A stretch of DNA of 64,000 bases from Acanthococcus lagerstroemiae. Its lineage: Eukaryota; Arthropoda; Insecta; Hemiptera; Eriococcidae. Below are positions 46,032 through 58,194 of this stretch, in pieces (positions within the stretch are counted from its first letter, which is position 1; each line of letters opens with the position of its first letter). Under the pieces are notes generated by a model, which was given only the letters and a program-made list of their open reading frames with translations, was not told where the DNA came from and made no database searches. The stretch spans positions 56,938,122 through 57,002,121 of the forward strand of contig CM063108.1 in assembly GCA_031841125.1 (NCBI GenBank). The letters run 5' to 3'. The position numbers were made by a program, and so were the translations under genes.

Positions 46032-46461
46032 AAAAGTAATAGCGTCGGCGGATTTGAGGAGTCACGATGATGCGGCCAAGGTTGCAGAGCTGGTCCTTAG
46101 TAGGATGCGAGTGAAAAGTAGATGATCGAATTTGCGTCCTGTTGACCAGTGGGGAGATACCGCGCCCGTGACTTACATCATAATGTGTACACCTAAAATG
46201 TGTTAATTTACATAGATCTTATACACGTGGTATCCATAGGTTGAACACTACGCGAAGTAGATGGGAGTTGCAGGGTTCTGTATATCTTCGGTCTTGCATG
46301 AGGAAAGTTAAAGTAAGTCTATTTTTCTGGATTTTCGAGGAAGTGTGGAAAATGCACTTTCGACTTTACGGGGATACAGAGTCTCGTAGTTCTCTGCGGT
46401 CTCAGTTGCAAGGCGAGGTGTCTGGTGACTAGTGGACTTCTCAGTAACTAAGAATATGTGC
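46032..46461. repeat. Direct repeat of about 0.42 kb, right copy
   Basis: The partner of 40866-41278. Relative to it there is an extra GGT in GTGGTATCCATAG and a longer 3' part (about 46400-46430). The GTAAGTCTATTTTTCTGG block is kept at about 46313-46330. Confidence 0.85.
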
Positions 46462-48589
46462 ATGAGATAATAAATTATAGATTGAACCATGCTAAAATAC
46501 GATTTCCATGAGAAATGGACTTCTCTTGTCTTCTTATTTGACATGTTCCTCATATTTCATGCAAATCTGATCGCCATACTATACAGTTTGCTTGTTCTTA
46601 CGCATACTTTGGAGCACGGATGCGTACACGAGGATTTCCGTAGAATAGAATACTGGAAGATACAAAAGATGCCTACCTGATCTTGCCAAGTTCATTATCA
46701 TCATTTATTTGTTATTTAACGACGCCCGACTTCGAGGTCTTTAGTGTCCAGCCGTATTACAAAACAAAGTGTGTTACTACCCGTATACAAATAATGTGAA
46801 TACCGATTCTAGAAGAAAGTATGCATCTGTAAGAGATTATGTGATTTCTATACACGCAAACATACATTTTTTTTTCAATTTGGAATGATTTATTTTCAGT
46901 TTCATTGTTTTCTATACCCCTCTCTCCTCCCTCATAAGATTTCCCAACAGCGAGCACCTCTTGATAAAGGACATTTTCCTGTAAGGGCGTTCGCCGCTGG
47001 GAAGGTGTCCATAACTGGGAGAATGTCAGCTGTAATCTATTTGAGGGTGATCAGTGTTCACTGCTAAAAGGGTACACATTTTTACGAAATTTTATTGAAC
47101 TACTCACTCACTGTTCCTCTTCATACGCATACATAGTTTGCGAAGCTACTGAGAATAAAAATAAAACGATAGGCTGTTGTAGAAGACGAGTCATTGGACC
47201 TGAATAATTCTGCAAATCATATCATCGAATAAAACGAGGTCTGTCAGAACTGCGCGTATGTATTCCTGTTCAGTAAAAGTGAAACTTCATTCGGCGTCGA
47301 TAATGAATTTTATGGATTTGCGATATTGTGGGTAAAATTAGTTCAACTGCGAACTGGAAAACTAGAGCCGTTATTATATAGGCATTTTATGGATTTGGTT
47401 ACCTTTATTTTAATTATACTTTCTTTGAAAAGTAAACAAAATTTTTCAACAACAGAAACTGACATGTCTACAACTAAAGGAATCGAGGCATAGAGGCAGG
47501 GTTTGAAGAGAGTATACCGGACGAATAATACTGTTTTGGTTCAGAGACTCGGAAGTCCGGTCAGTGTGACGTATGCACATCTGGAACGATAAACTTGACG
47601 GTACCTGTGTACGTCATCGACAGGTATGAATATTTAACCCGAAGATTGGGTCTGCTGTTTCTAAGTATAGACATAATTTAATTTATCCGTACCGGATTCG
47701 TCACCGTATAGGATATTTCTGACAACGAAGAATACCATTTGTTCGTAACAGCAAAACTAGCTACTGAAAACAGAAAGAAAAGTTGATCGAAATCATATCT
47801 AATATTTCGGGTTGTCAACCATTCCCAGTTGTGAACTTATTTTTCCATTTCGAAGTTTAAACACCAAGCCTCGCCGCGAACATAGAAGACCTAATCAAGA
47901 GCCTAAAAATGTTCCCAGCTTGTTACCCCCTTTTGAGATGCTAGAGAAAAGTAACCTTCATTTTCTGTTAATGATGTTTGGAAAACTGTATTATGATTCT
48001 TAATGATTTCCCGTCGTTTATAATTGTACAGTATGAAGTAAGAATCCATAGTTTCAAATCTTGTGGAAACAATATATTTTTACGTGTTATTATAACTGCC
48101 CGGAGCCTCTCGAAATTCCAATGGAATTTCGTTTGAGAAAGTTTTATTTTTCAATTTTTTCAGTTGGCGAAATTTTTTGGATCGGAGACTTTTTCTCCCC
48201 TCTTGCACCACCTTGAATCCGTTGAATGGGTATTTTAACGCGCACGACAATTGGCCTATAATTTTTACTTCTGCTTAACTCAACCCAGGCTTGTAACGAG
48301 GGAGGGACAAATGAGGGCATGTCCCTCCCTGAGAAAATTTGTTCTCCTCCCTTTGCTAAAACATTTATCATTGCCTACTTTGCTGCACCAACGTAATTGG
48401 CTGCCCTCTCCCCTCATGGCGCATAAAGCTGGTTATGGACCTGTCTAATGAAGCTGCGGAATAGCCATGTAACTGCAAACTTAATCGGTAAAAAGAGGCC
48501 ATATCAGCAGTAATGTCTTTGATATTCTGCTGCGCTGCTACTTGAAGGTAGATACTGATGTAACTCTGTAACTGGTGCTCTGATTTTGT
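46462..48589. other. AT-rich DNA, nothing coding
   Basis: No gene or complete element recognised. GGGAGGGACAAATGAGGGCA facing its complement gives a small hairpin at 48300-48330. Confidence 0.4.
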
Positions 48590-48900
48590 TTGGTAAACTA
48601 GGTATCCTAACTCTGCAACAATGCAACTTTACTTAAGTTCACTGTTTGTTTGTTTTTAATATGTCTAGTGGAACACAACATAATTTGTCTTGAATGAACC
48701 TTGCGGGAAAACAATGTAACTGCACAGGTATTTGATGTTTACATACTATAACTTGCAGAACAAGGACATAACTGTCCCTGAGTTGACGGTTTTCATACTG
48801 TACTTGCAAAACAGTGGCATAAAAGTAACTGCTCCTGAGTCCACTGTTTTTGTACTTTGTTCTGGAGGAACAATGACATCTGTGTTTTAGGTTATTATTA
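48590..48900. repeat. Minisatellite, about 60 bp period, block 1
   Basis: Degenerate units with TTCTAGTGGAACA-, AATGACATAACTG- and CTGAGTYGACTGTTTTTATACTG-like segments (for example near 48662, 48770, 48832 and 48860). A second block at 49335-49565 has the same units. Confidence 0.6.
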
Positions 48901-49334
48901 TAGTCATTACCTCCTATATGGGTAAATGTTTGTGATATCAACGTCCATTTAAGCTGTGTTATCAGTTTGTTCACGTGATGCGGAGAGGGGATACCCGGAT
49001 TTTTGGATAATTATATATCAATTCTAAGATAATTTGATAAGTGTTATAAGGTTTAATACGAGGAGATGGGTTAGGATGGTGGAAGTACGATGTGATAACG
49101 AATAGATAACTTCCCATCTGCGATAGTCCATCCAAACCGGTTTTATAGTCTGTCCCAAATAAGAATGCCGAAAACAGTTGCGAATAAGGTGGCATGTGGG
49201 GAAAGGAAAAGACACAATACTACAAACCGGAGCATAGATACTCTCCAAATTAAATCAAACAGCAATAGCCGTTATTTCCTGTAGATTTTTTTTTCATACT
49301 TCTTTTTCAAGAATTGTAATGTGATCTGACATAT
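48901..49334. other. Unique DNA between minisatellite blocks
   Basis: About 430 bp without the repeat motif. It may be an insertion that split the array, but I see no inverted ends or target duplication. Confidence 0.4.
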
Positions 49335-49565
49335 TGTAACAGTCTGTCCATGAAGACAGTTTTTATACTGGTTCTAGAAAAGCAGTGGATGCGGCTGCAC
49401 TCAAATCAACTGAGTTTTCATATTGTTTCTAGTGGAACAGTAACACAACTGAGCTTACATAGACTATCTTCTCTCGTGTTGTAGAGGAACAACGATGTAA
49501 ATGCGCCTGAGTTGTTTTCTTACTGTGTTTAATGGAATAACGAGGCAGTTGCAGTTGTACCCACT
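49335..49565. repeat. Minisatellite, about 60 bp period, block 2
   Basis: Units with TTTTTATACTGGTTCTAG, GTTTCTAGTGGAACAGTAAC, TTGTAGAGGAACAACGATGT and TGTTTAATGGAATAACGAGG, spaced about 60-65 bp, match block 1. Confidence 0.6.
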
Positions 49566-52500
49566 ACCTAGCAACGTATGTCAGAAGTTTTTCTGGGAGT
49601 GAGGGGGGAGGCAAAAATAGAAAATTCAAGTCGACAAGCAAAAAAAACTATCTCTTGAAAGTAGATTTTGTGAATCTCCAAAATTCTTATAAATTTTGTC
49701 TCTTAAAACTCTCAAAGTGCCTTATTTCAATCCCCTTGTCTGCCACCAATATTGAGGAGTCAATATGAGCGTCACTGGAGGGGAAGGCGAATGCTTCTTC
49801 AATTATTCTGTATTATGATTCATGCTGGTGAATACTTTTAATCTTTGTTTCATTTAGAAAGACAACGCAGTTTTTCTTACATTTCAAAGTGCTAATGGTG
49901 CTGTATCGTATGATCGGTTTTTGAGGAAAGGAGACAGATAAACGCCGCCTGAGAACAAACTTTTTTTAGATAGTAGCGAAATTGCTCTTCCCAATATTTT
50001 ATGGTATAAATAGTATATCATGTATGAAATAACTTTAAATTGCGCAAAATTTGCCAGTAGCCCCTACTCGCAAATTCTAAATGCCGGTCTGTTATGCTCA
50101 TCTTGTAAGATCAGTCGTGCTCAGAAAGTGGAAGTTCTAAAGCTAGTGCAAAGTGGAACTTTTCTGTGGGGCATTGTGTCAGAAGACCCGTTTACAGCAA
50201 ATGTCATTCAGCCACCGGCAACCGCATGCCATCAGTTCCCAAAAAAATCAATCTGTGTCTTGGAATTCATCAAATCTGACGTAAAGAATCACGGGGCAAT
50301 GTGGCATCATTTTTTGGGTGGCAGAAACTGAAAGCTGTGTGCGCATTACAAGGTTGAAAATTTATCCACATCTGCCGCTCAATTTCTGAAATTACATCGG
50401 CGGTATCTCGTTGCCTCTTGAACACGCCTTACCGTTCGCACGACCCTCGCAAATTCTTGGTTCGAGTCAAAAAATGCTTGTAAATTTACACAAAGAATCC
50501 TCATGCCGGTAGGCAAAGCGCGTCGAAATGAAATTTCGTAAAATTCGGAAACGACGAAGTCAAACGGAAAACTCAAAAAGTCAGTGAACCCGCTTGTTTG
50601 TCTTACGCAGGCTGCTCGCTCGGTGTTTTGCCCCACTTAAATTACGAACAAAGGAAGATCTCGACTGTAATGTAAAACTAAAATGCGAAGCGGAAATCTG
50701 ACGGAAAGTTGCCTATCTGGAAATAACACTAAAGCATAATATAAATAACGAATATTCACACCGGAAAATCATTGAGGCATGCATTCGTGTAGGCTGAAAT
50801 ACAATATGTTGCCGACTGGTACAGCCTACGAGTGTGTTTCCAGGTTTAATTTTCTTTCAAAACGATGAAATTTACTCAATTTGCTGCCCTTAAGCGTATC
50901 TATCCACATTGAGATGTAGAAACACACAAATTTACATTGAGCGTTCTGACCCAGTTTCGTTGTACATCGTTCCTAAACCAATATTTTAAAAAAAAATAAA
51001 TAAAAAAATGTAAAAACGGCTTTAACGAAAAGGAACGCCCTGAAGATGTAGGGAATATTCCCGCGAAATTTTCTATCTGTTGGCGAAATCGCCCTCAGTT
51101 GGATGAATTAGGTTCTCAGCTTTTTCAAAGTGTAAAAAAATCAGAAACCTTTCCTTTTTTTCTCTTGCTTATTGACCTCAAAATTCTCTCTGTTTGAAAA
51201 ATTAATATTTTGTAATTGGAGAACTCCCCCTTCCTTTCCATTAGAAAATCACTTCGGTATGACCGGTGTGGGACTAAAACTACCTGTTCAAGTCTTTCTG
51301 CGTGGGCAAAATTACAATAATTTGAAAAGGGAAACCTGCAGAACTTTGCGGAAAGGTATTGATAGGATATTCTCGCTAACATACGACAAGTCCTATCTCG
51401 ACCTCCGTCCGTTGAATTTCCGTAAGGGTCTGACCTCTCGCACCACAAGACTAGAAAACCCGATTTTTTCCAAAGTCTCATGTATAATTGCATAATGTAA
51501 AGAGTGTTTAAGAATAAACTTGATCCTAAACCGGATTTCATTAAAATGGTTTGTTGTGCTTTCTTCGTATCTAGAAACCAAATGTCCGCAAATCGCAGCT
51601 TGCCCCAGTGACATACCTTATCCTGTTCTGAGAGGCTCTGAGGTCGAAGTATATATTATGGTTTAGAAGAATATTTGTTACGAACGTTGAGACATCGAAC
51701 AATTACTATACGAAAACGAAATCATTAGTTTTTCAAAGATCACTGACTGTATATACCCATTTCCTAATAAAGATTGCGAAAATTGCGTAATTTCAGTTAA
51801 AACTATTTTTGTTGTTAAACAATTTTCACAATAATGTAGCTTACATTTTGAAACGTCAATATAGCGCATTTCTGCCGTGACTGACTTTCTGTTTTTCGAA
51901 GAAAATTCCGGAGTTCATTACCATCGAAATGAAAACAATAATACAGAATACAGCAAGAAAAATTATGAAAAAGTTAAACGAGGTTACACCTACCAGTCAT
52001 CGACTTTTGCATTGTTTTTACTCTACAGAAACAGAAGACCTCTGTTCTGCATACTTCTGAGTTGAGATAAGGGCATTTGGGGGTGGATTGATTACCTTTC
52101 GTGAGCTCTTCTACTTCATAACCTGTTCGATTTCGAGTACTCGCTGCCGCTTCTGGATATTTTAGTGTCGAAGCCAGAAACAGGGGCGTTGTTGATGGGG
52201 GGAATAGCAAGCCTTCGAATATGCCGAGTCAGCATTTTCCGTATATTTTCTTCGAAAAAATGCAATAGTTAGTCGGCAAAATTAGAAATATGAGGACTAT
52301 TTTCTCAATAAAATATTTAGGAATGTAAGTCAGTATCTTCATCTTCTACACCCCCTAACATTTTGCCCTCGTCGAACTTGGCCAGAAAATCACAAGAAGC
52401 AAGACATCTCCGGTTGAGATTAGGTGAAAATCTCTCGATTCTATCGTACCACCTGTTTCCTTAAATTCTAAATTTGGTTCAGCCAAAAATCAGTTTTCTC

Positions 52501-53654
52501 ATTCTAAATTATTTCCCAATTTAATTGAGGGAAAAACATAAATAAATCCGGAGAATCGAAGCAAAGAAAGAAGAAAGCTTTCATTCAGAAGTTTGTTCAA
52601 CTTTGATTTACGTAGCTGTAAAAAAGAAATGTTATTTGACATTTCTTTTTTTCCAATTTTTGATTTAAATACGATTCTGGTTCGCGGTAATAAATAACAG
52701 GATTTTGCGCGGAATTTTCGAATCTCCTTGACAAATTGATGAAAAGAAAGGACGAAAAACAAGTAACCAAAAGAAAACGGAAGTAAATTTGTCTTTCGTT
52801 CAGATTTTCCTTGAACTTTTGATTCGTAAATCGAATGAAAGGGAAGAAATGTACATGTTTGAAGTGGGCCTAAGCGTCAATCCCTGTGAGATATAGGAAC
52901 AAAATTTCACTCTGATCTCTGCTTGTATTAATTTTGATCGGCAAATCAACTAACCGAAAAAATCAAAAAGAAAGTCTGATTTATCTTTTCTTTTCCCCAA
53001 TTATTGCGCGATAACAGAGAAGAGAACAAAGAAAAATGAAATGAAAAAAAAACATCTCTGTTTTAGAAATTTTCCATGTTCGATTCCTCTGTCTCTTCTC
53101 CTCTTTTCACTGTGGAATGTTTGTCGGGGAGCAAAATTAATTTCTTGTGTTATTTACTACCTGAATTTTGTCTAGATAACTAATTTGAGCGCGGTAATTT
53201 TTTTCGCATTTATGGACTGAAATCACACCCTCCCTCCGGCCAAAAATGTTTGTTCGATACGTCCCTGCTGAGTGCACCAGTGCAGCAATTTTGTCTCGAA
53301 AGCAAAATAATCTAAAGCAGCTGTATCTACTAGAAACCTGCACTCCTCTCTCGTTGAAGAGACGTTTGGATACCTGTCTGATACCTGAAAAATGTAGGAC
53401 ATATCTGTTATTTTGAGTTCCAGCTAGCCAACTAGCGAGATAGATGATAGACAGACAGACGAATAGAGAAATAGGCAGCCAGTCAGATATCCTGAAAGCC
53501 GGGCAGTCAAGCTAACAAGGAAATTGACAGGACACATAGACCAAGCCTTATCCCTTGCTAAAAAGAATATTGTATATCTGTATATCAAGTCTTTAATCTC
53601 GAGGAGGAAAAATTGATCTCACAGACACGCACATATTGGGTTACGAGGCAGAGC
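49566..53654. other. AT-rich DNA, no gene recognised
   Basis: Largely unique. The 103-codon frame at 50020-50331 and the 138-codon minus frame at 51125-51541 carry no recognisable domain. 51039-51071 reads CCTGAAGATGTA, hairpin GGGAATATTCCC, GCGAAA, a weak ribozyme-like pattern. GATACGTCCCTG at 53255-53266 resembles one end of the CAGGGACGTACC MITE family, with no partner end. GACAGACA-type runs lie near 53450. Confidence 0.35.
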
Positions 53655-54145
53655 GAGGTTGATATAAGAAGAAGAGCTCGACTTGCTCGAAAGGCTGTTG
53701 TAAAACTAAGCTGTATTTGGAAGAGTCATCATGATATCAGGAAAGACACAAAGATCAAAATGGTACAGACACTATAACCTTCACCATTGTGCTTTATGGA
53801 GTTGAAATTAGACGTTATGGAAAGTCGACCGAAATAAACTGGACAGGGTGGAACTTTTGATCTGGAGGAGGAGGCTGTGTGTGCCATAGACTGCAAAGCG
53901 AACCAATGTGTTCTTTGTGGATGAGATAGGAAACCTTGAACGGATAAGCTCTGTATGTACGCGTCCATGTTGAAATATTCGGAAGAACAATAATCCAGAG
54001 AGGCAGGTTACGTGGTCGCTACCCAATGAGGTGGACAGACCAAATTCGGGACACATGTGGAGAGCCAGCCCATGTTGTCGCAAGAAAAGCAGAGGACCGC
54101 GGAAAATGGAGAAATTATGTCGCAGCTCTGCGGGTATAGCTTCAT
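53655..54145 (+). pseudogene. Non-LTR retrotransposon 3'-end fragment
   Basis: Translating across stops and frameshifts gives VDIRRRARLARKAVVKL, KIKMVQTL, a diverged W/R-rich stretch, then EIFGRTIIQRGRLRGRY, PMRWTDQIRDTC and ARKAEDRGKWRNYVAAL before a stop. This is the C-terminal pattern after the reverse transcriptase of many insect LINEs (R-I-x-x-A, then RxRPxxRWxDxI, then W-R). No reverse transcriptase motifs remain. It differs from the LINE at 44597-45740. Simple GATAGACAGAC-type sequence flanks it at about 53440 and 54320. Confidence 0.7.
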
Positions 54146-54589
54146 GATCGGATAGATCGGCACTTTAAGAAGAATCCTTTCATCTGCCTACCTCGTCTTT
54201 GTCTGCCTTTCTGTCTCTGTCTGAACGTTGTACTAAAAGGACTCTCTAAAAGTTTCCAAATGTGTAATCTTTTAGTATGATGAAAACCTGCTTTCTGTCT
54301 TTGACTTAGTCCGGAAAAACTACGAGATAGACGGTCAGATGAATAATAAGTTAGTCAGGTAGTTAGTCAACCAGCCAGCTAGTCAGTCATCAGTCAGCTG
54401 GGCAGTTTGATTTAGAATGAGGCTGATGGACGAAGTCAGGAAAAGAGCGACAAAAATGCGGCGTACAGGCTGAAGAAAAGGGATGATGTGGTCGAAGCGA
54501 GTGCTGGAAAAAGAATTTGGTCGCGAAGCAGCCAGTGGTCAAAACCCCTAGCGAATTTCAGCGCCTTAATTTCCTTTAGATATCGTCTG

Positions 54590-54712
54590 TATTTGTTTTC
54601 AGAGTACAATTCGACTAATATTGAACTAACGGACTCCATATTTTGCCTCATCATCTCGATTCTCATATACGGCTACAAAAGCTGGACCATGAATCTAAGT
54701 ATAGAAACAGGG
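54590..54712 (+). pseudogene. Possible LINE fragment (YGYKSWTMN)
   Basis: The frame reads ISILIYGYKSWTMNLSIE, matching the usual LINE stretch of the form LLYGCESWTMNK that follows the reverse transcriptase. The rest of the frame upstream is not recognisable. It may belong to the same copy as 56106-56400, with the elements between inserted later. Confidence 0.4.
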
Positions 54713-55016
54713 TGACCAGACATTTTTTGGAGAAAAGTATACAGAAAATTTCTCAGCCCACTCCCTTCAGAAACACTGCCTCCACCCCTTCTGATGAGGA
54801 CTTTTCTTTTGGCAGCTGATCGTATTTCCCGCTGCCTCCCCTACAAACTTGTTCCCCATTCACACCATTCACAAATTAACCACCAATCTTGAGAAATTCA
54901 TTTCATCATCAAAATTTACCCTCTATGCTAAATAACTGATGCCCACTTATTTAAGAAATTACGTGCATTAGAAGAAAATAGAAAACTTTATTCAATAGTA
55001 TATTACGCACCAAGAG

Positions 55017-55106
55017 TCGAAAGTGAGTGTTTACATGCGAGGGAAAGTTTGCGAACAAGTGTAGCGAGTATAAACAATTCCCAGGTCATGTAAACTCACT
55101 TTCGGA
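55017..55106. repeat. 90 bp hairpin
   Basis: GTCGAAAGTGAGTGTTTACATG at the left is mirrored by CATGTAAACTCACTTTCGGA at the right, with about 40 bases between. It lies just outside the element at 55130-55827. No target duplication identified. Confidence 0.65.
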
Positions 55107-55129
55107 TCGATCTTTTGTTCTGTTAGATA

Positions 55130-55827
55130 TTTTTTACAATACATGATCAGAAAGGGAAAACATTAACAGCTTTCTCAAGAAAGCAACACCAAAAAATTCA
55201 GCTTGTGCATTTTCCCAACTGAAAGGAAACCTATAGTTCAGACAGCAAATAATATCAAAAAGCTACAATTTGCAATGGTAACGTCGTAATGTAACATCCT
55301 CGGCATTCGTCGACCATTCTCGGCATCTGTTGGCATTCTTAATGTTGTTCCATCGTGTCATTGGTAAACGTGCCTACATGTAAAAATGTGACTCATGTTT
55401 TTACATTGAGGCACGTTTACTTTACATCGAGGTTATGCTTGTACATAGGCGCTGACTTATGGAAAATATTAGGGGGGGGGCAGAATATCAGTCGGAGCCC
55501 GGTTTTTTTAAATCATTTTATTGAAACGCGTCTGATATTCCGGTATTATCGATTTTTTCTTATTCGTTTTTTCTTTTTTTTTTAATTTTTTGTTGAATTT
55601 AAACATTGATGGTAAAATTTTTTGTACTTTTTCATTTTTGAGTTGAAAATATTGAGGGGGGCGGCGTTGCCCCTCCAAAGTTTTCATTGGGGGGCAAAGT
55701 CGCCCCCTCCCAAAGTGCCAAATCGGCGCCTATGTGCTTGTATCTGATTTCTCAATGAAAAACGCTGCTTTCCATTTACAAAATACTAAAGTAAACATTG
55801 TCTTTCTGATCATGTATTGTAAAAAAA
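55130..55827. mobile_element. TA-flanked element with 26 bp inverted ends
   Basis: TTTTTTACAATACATGATCA followed by GAAAG at 55130-55154 is mirrored at 55803-55827, with TA directly outside on both sides (55128-55129 and 55828-55829), as in Tc1/mariner-type MITEs. Inside, GTAAACGTGCCTACATGTAA (55364-55386) faces its complement at 55399-55420, and a hAT-type MITE lies at 55444-55734. Without that MITE the element is about 0.4 kb. No coding frame. Confidence 0.75.
55444..55734. mobile_element. hAT-type MITE (CATAGGCGC ends), nested
   Basis: A perfect 8 bp duplication TGCTTGTA lies at 55436-55443 and 55735-55742. Inverted ends are CATAGGCGCTGACTT and the complement of CATAGGCGCCGATTTGG. G- and C-rich blocks sit near both ends, with a T run inside. 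Non-coding, 291 bp. Confidence 0.9.
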
Positions 55828-56099
55828 TATGAGTCATAGTGCCACAACTTTTCAGAAATACTTGAAATTTGGTCATCAGTGATAATATTATCAGTTCAGT
55901 TGATTTGAAATTGATGCCGAGCCCAAGATTGATGTTATCAATTTGGCTGATGCTAAAAGAAAGAGTATTCCTTGAGCCTTTTGGAGCACAAGAGGAAATA
56001 CTCTTTCTAGGAGCTTCGAGGTTCAGAAGAGTATAATACTCTTAGAAAGAGTGTATATAGAAAAGAATATATAGGCGGTGGAGATATATTTTTGTCGTA
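55828..56099. other. AT-rich spacer with small hairpins
   Basis: AGAAAGAGTATTCC (from 55959) and GGAAATACTCTTTCT (to about 56010) face each other, and similar words follow to 56055. Nothing else. Confidence 0.4.
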
Positions 56100-56105
56100 G
56101 AATAC

Positions 56106-56400
56106 TTGAAGATTTTATGGACCAAAGTGTTTGACAGAATGCGGAAGGAAGCTGAATTCCTAAGCGCCACTGAGAGTAGAAAACTGCAATATCTAGGCCA
56201 TGTATTGAGAGGTGAAAAATACGAGCTACCACGTCTGATCGTGGAAGGCAGAATCATGGACGGAGATCAATTGGCAGGCGTCAGAATTCCTGATTAAAAG
56301 GACTTGTGTCGTTGGCTAGGCTGCACATTGTTGGATCTGTTCAGACAAGCAGTATCAAAAGTACAGATAGCCATTTGGTTAAGAATCAGGAGGTGCACTA
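56106..56400 (+). pseudogene. LINE 3' end fragment
   Basis: Reads RKLQYLGHVLRGEKYELPRL, IVEGRI, a stop at 56295, then DLCRWLGCTLLDLFRQAVSK and VQIAIWLR in a neighbouring frame. This is the end of the polyprotein of the same kind of LINE as 44597-45740 (R-K-L-x-Y-x-G-H, then W-x-G-C-T, then LFR-AV-K-V). No other domain is present. Confidence 0.7.
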
Positions 56401-57812
56401 TCAGAGCATATTGGCGCTTGTTCCTTTTTGTTTTCCGCGTGGCGCTATCAAGCACTGTACAAATCGGGACCATCGTTACCCGCTTGTGTCACCCTCCCCG
56501 CTTTATTTTTTTTTTTTCTATTTACACGCGCGTGCAGCAAGAGAATCACGCTAACGGTTATGTCATTATCCATCATCCCCCCCCCCACCGTCATTAATAG
56601 ATGAACACCAACTAGATGGCCGTTTGTTGAAGGAGGAAGAAGTATATATTATCTATGTAGAAGAAGAAAATAAAGAATCTCCGTATCGTTTACGATATGG
56701 TGAATAATAACGACGTTACCTGTACGTTAAAAACGTAATTATCAACTGGTTGTGTCTGTTCTATTGTTATTTCCTTCGTTATATGTCTTGGGAACTCAGG
56801 TACGGTGGAAATAAACGCCCACCGAAAAAACGCAGTCACATCCGGCATTTCGTATACAGGAAATAGCGACCCATCTGCGTATTTCATTATTTTTACTTTT
56901 TTTTTTTTAAATCATTATTATATTATTCCATTTTTGATGGTTTAGCAATAACGACGATAGTCTGTACTCTCGATGTACGCAATGTAGCGTAAATTGTTTC
57001 CAACGTTCTTTCTCGACGCGATGACATTTTGAGAAACCCTGGACAAATTCGCGAAAAATCAACGAAGACGTGCGAATAGTACGTACGTGTACACGCTTGT
57101 ACACAGCATTCTACATGCTTACTTAGATTAAATCAAAACGATCTCGAGGGGTACTAATATATTATATAGGAAACCTAGACTCGTAAAATTATTGAGGATG
57201 CGCGATCCGCGGCGGCACGAGGGCTATAAAAAAATGAGACGGCTAATTCAAGTTTGGCGGCGAGGCGAAGAGGCAGGGAGAGAGAGAGTGAGAGAGTTAA
57301 CCGAGTCTGGCCTGTAATTACGCGTACATACTCTAAGATTAGATTAAATGCTTCCTGTTTTTATTTTTATTCTCTTTGTGTGTACGTTAGTTTTTCATGT
57401 ACGTACACTAACGTAACGAGTAACCAGTTGAACCATCCTGTTGTAATACACACCGTCCCATGTCTGTGGATGTATGTGGATGTACAATACGACCAACGCT
57501 GTGCTCGCACGAAATGGGAACAATACCGTCGAGTGATTATTGCGATATGCGAAGTGGCGAGAATGTCAAATCGTTAGAACCATTTTCTTTTTGCGAAAGA
57601 TTGGCAAGATGCGGTCACACAACGTTCAAGGTCATTACCTGTTGCGGTCCTGGAGGAAAGAGTATTTCAGCTCACCGACTAGACTGACCTATTGTTGATC
57701 TTTGAAGTCCGGGGAATAGATGTGTGCAGTTTGATGTATGGTATCTGCATGGCGGAATGAAGAACGAATTGTCTTCTATTCGTAGCTTTTATCCCTGACC
57801 AGATGCGACAAC
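56401..57812. other. Unique DNA, CpG-rich in part
   Basis: 56690-57250 and 57440-57640 are CG-richer and repeat-free. A GAGA stretch lies at 57277-57298. Frames at 57254-57577 and 57460-57687 have no recognisable features. Candidate regulatory or 5' exon sequence only. Confidence 0.35.
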
Positions 57813-58089
57813 CAGTGGCGGATCCAAGGGGGGGGGGGCTAAAGGGGCTATAGCCCCCCTAAAAAAAAATTTTCACTCGCTTTTCCACTTATTTTAGCCA
57901 CCGATGTTTTTAATGACAGTAGCGCTCATACAGCACAGTTCGTGAATACATATCGCGTTATCAATGAATCAACATTATCACTTATTAACAATCATGCATT
58001 CATGCTTAAAATTTTGTTTGCTCTTTTTTTCTCCAACATTTAGCCCCCCTCCCCCCTCCCCCCCAAGTGTAATCCTGGATCCGCCACTG
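57813..58089. mobile_element. hAT-type MITE (CAGTGGCGGATCC ends)
   Basis: A perfect 8 bp duplication GCGACAAC lies at 57805-57812 and 58090-58097. Perfect inverted ends are CAGTGGCGGATCC and its complement. G-run/C-run blocks lie inside both ends. 277 bp and non-coding. This terminus is typical of hAT-type MITEs in many animals. Confidence 0.92.
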
Positions 58090-58194
58090 GCGACAACCAG
58101 ACGCTGGCGATTCAACCGTCGCATTGTATCTTGCCAACCACGTGCTGCGGCCTTAGGCGCAGTGCTCTGGTAGTTTGCTTTTGCCTTCCCTTTA

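Noticed and set aside
40866..46461. LTR retrotransposon with 0.42 kb LTRs
   Set aside because: The direct repeats lack TG...CA ends, and the interior holds LINE and MULE parts with no gag, protease or integrase.
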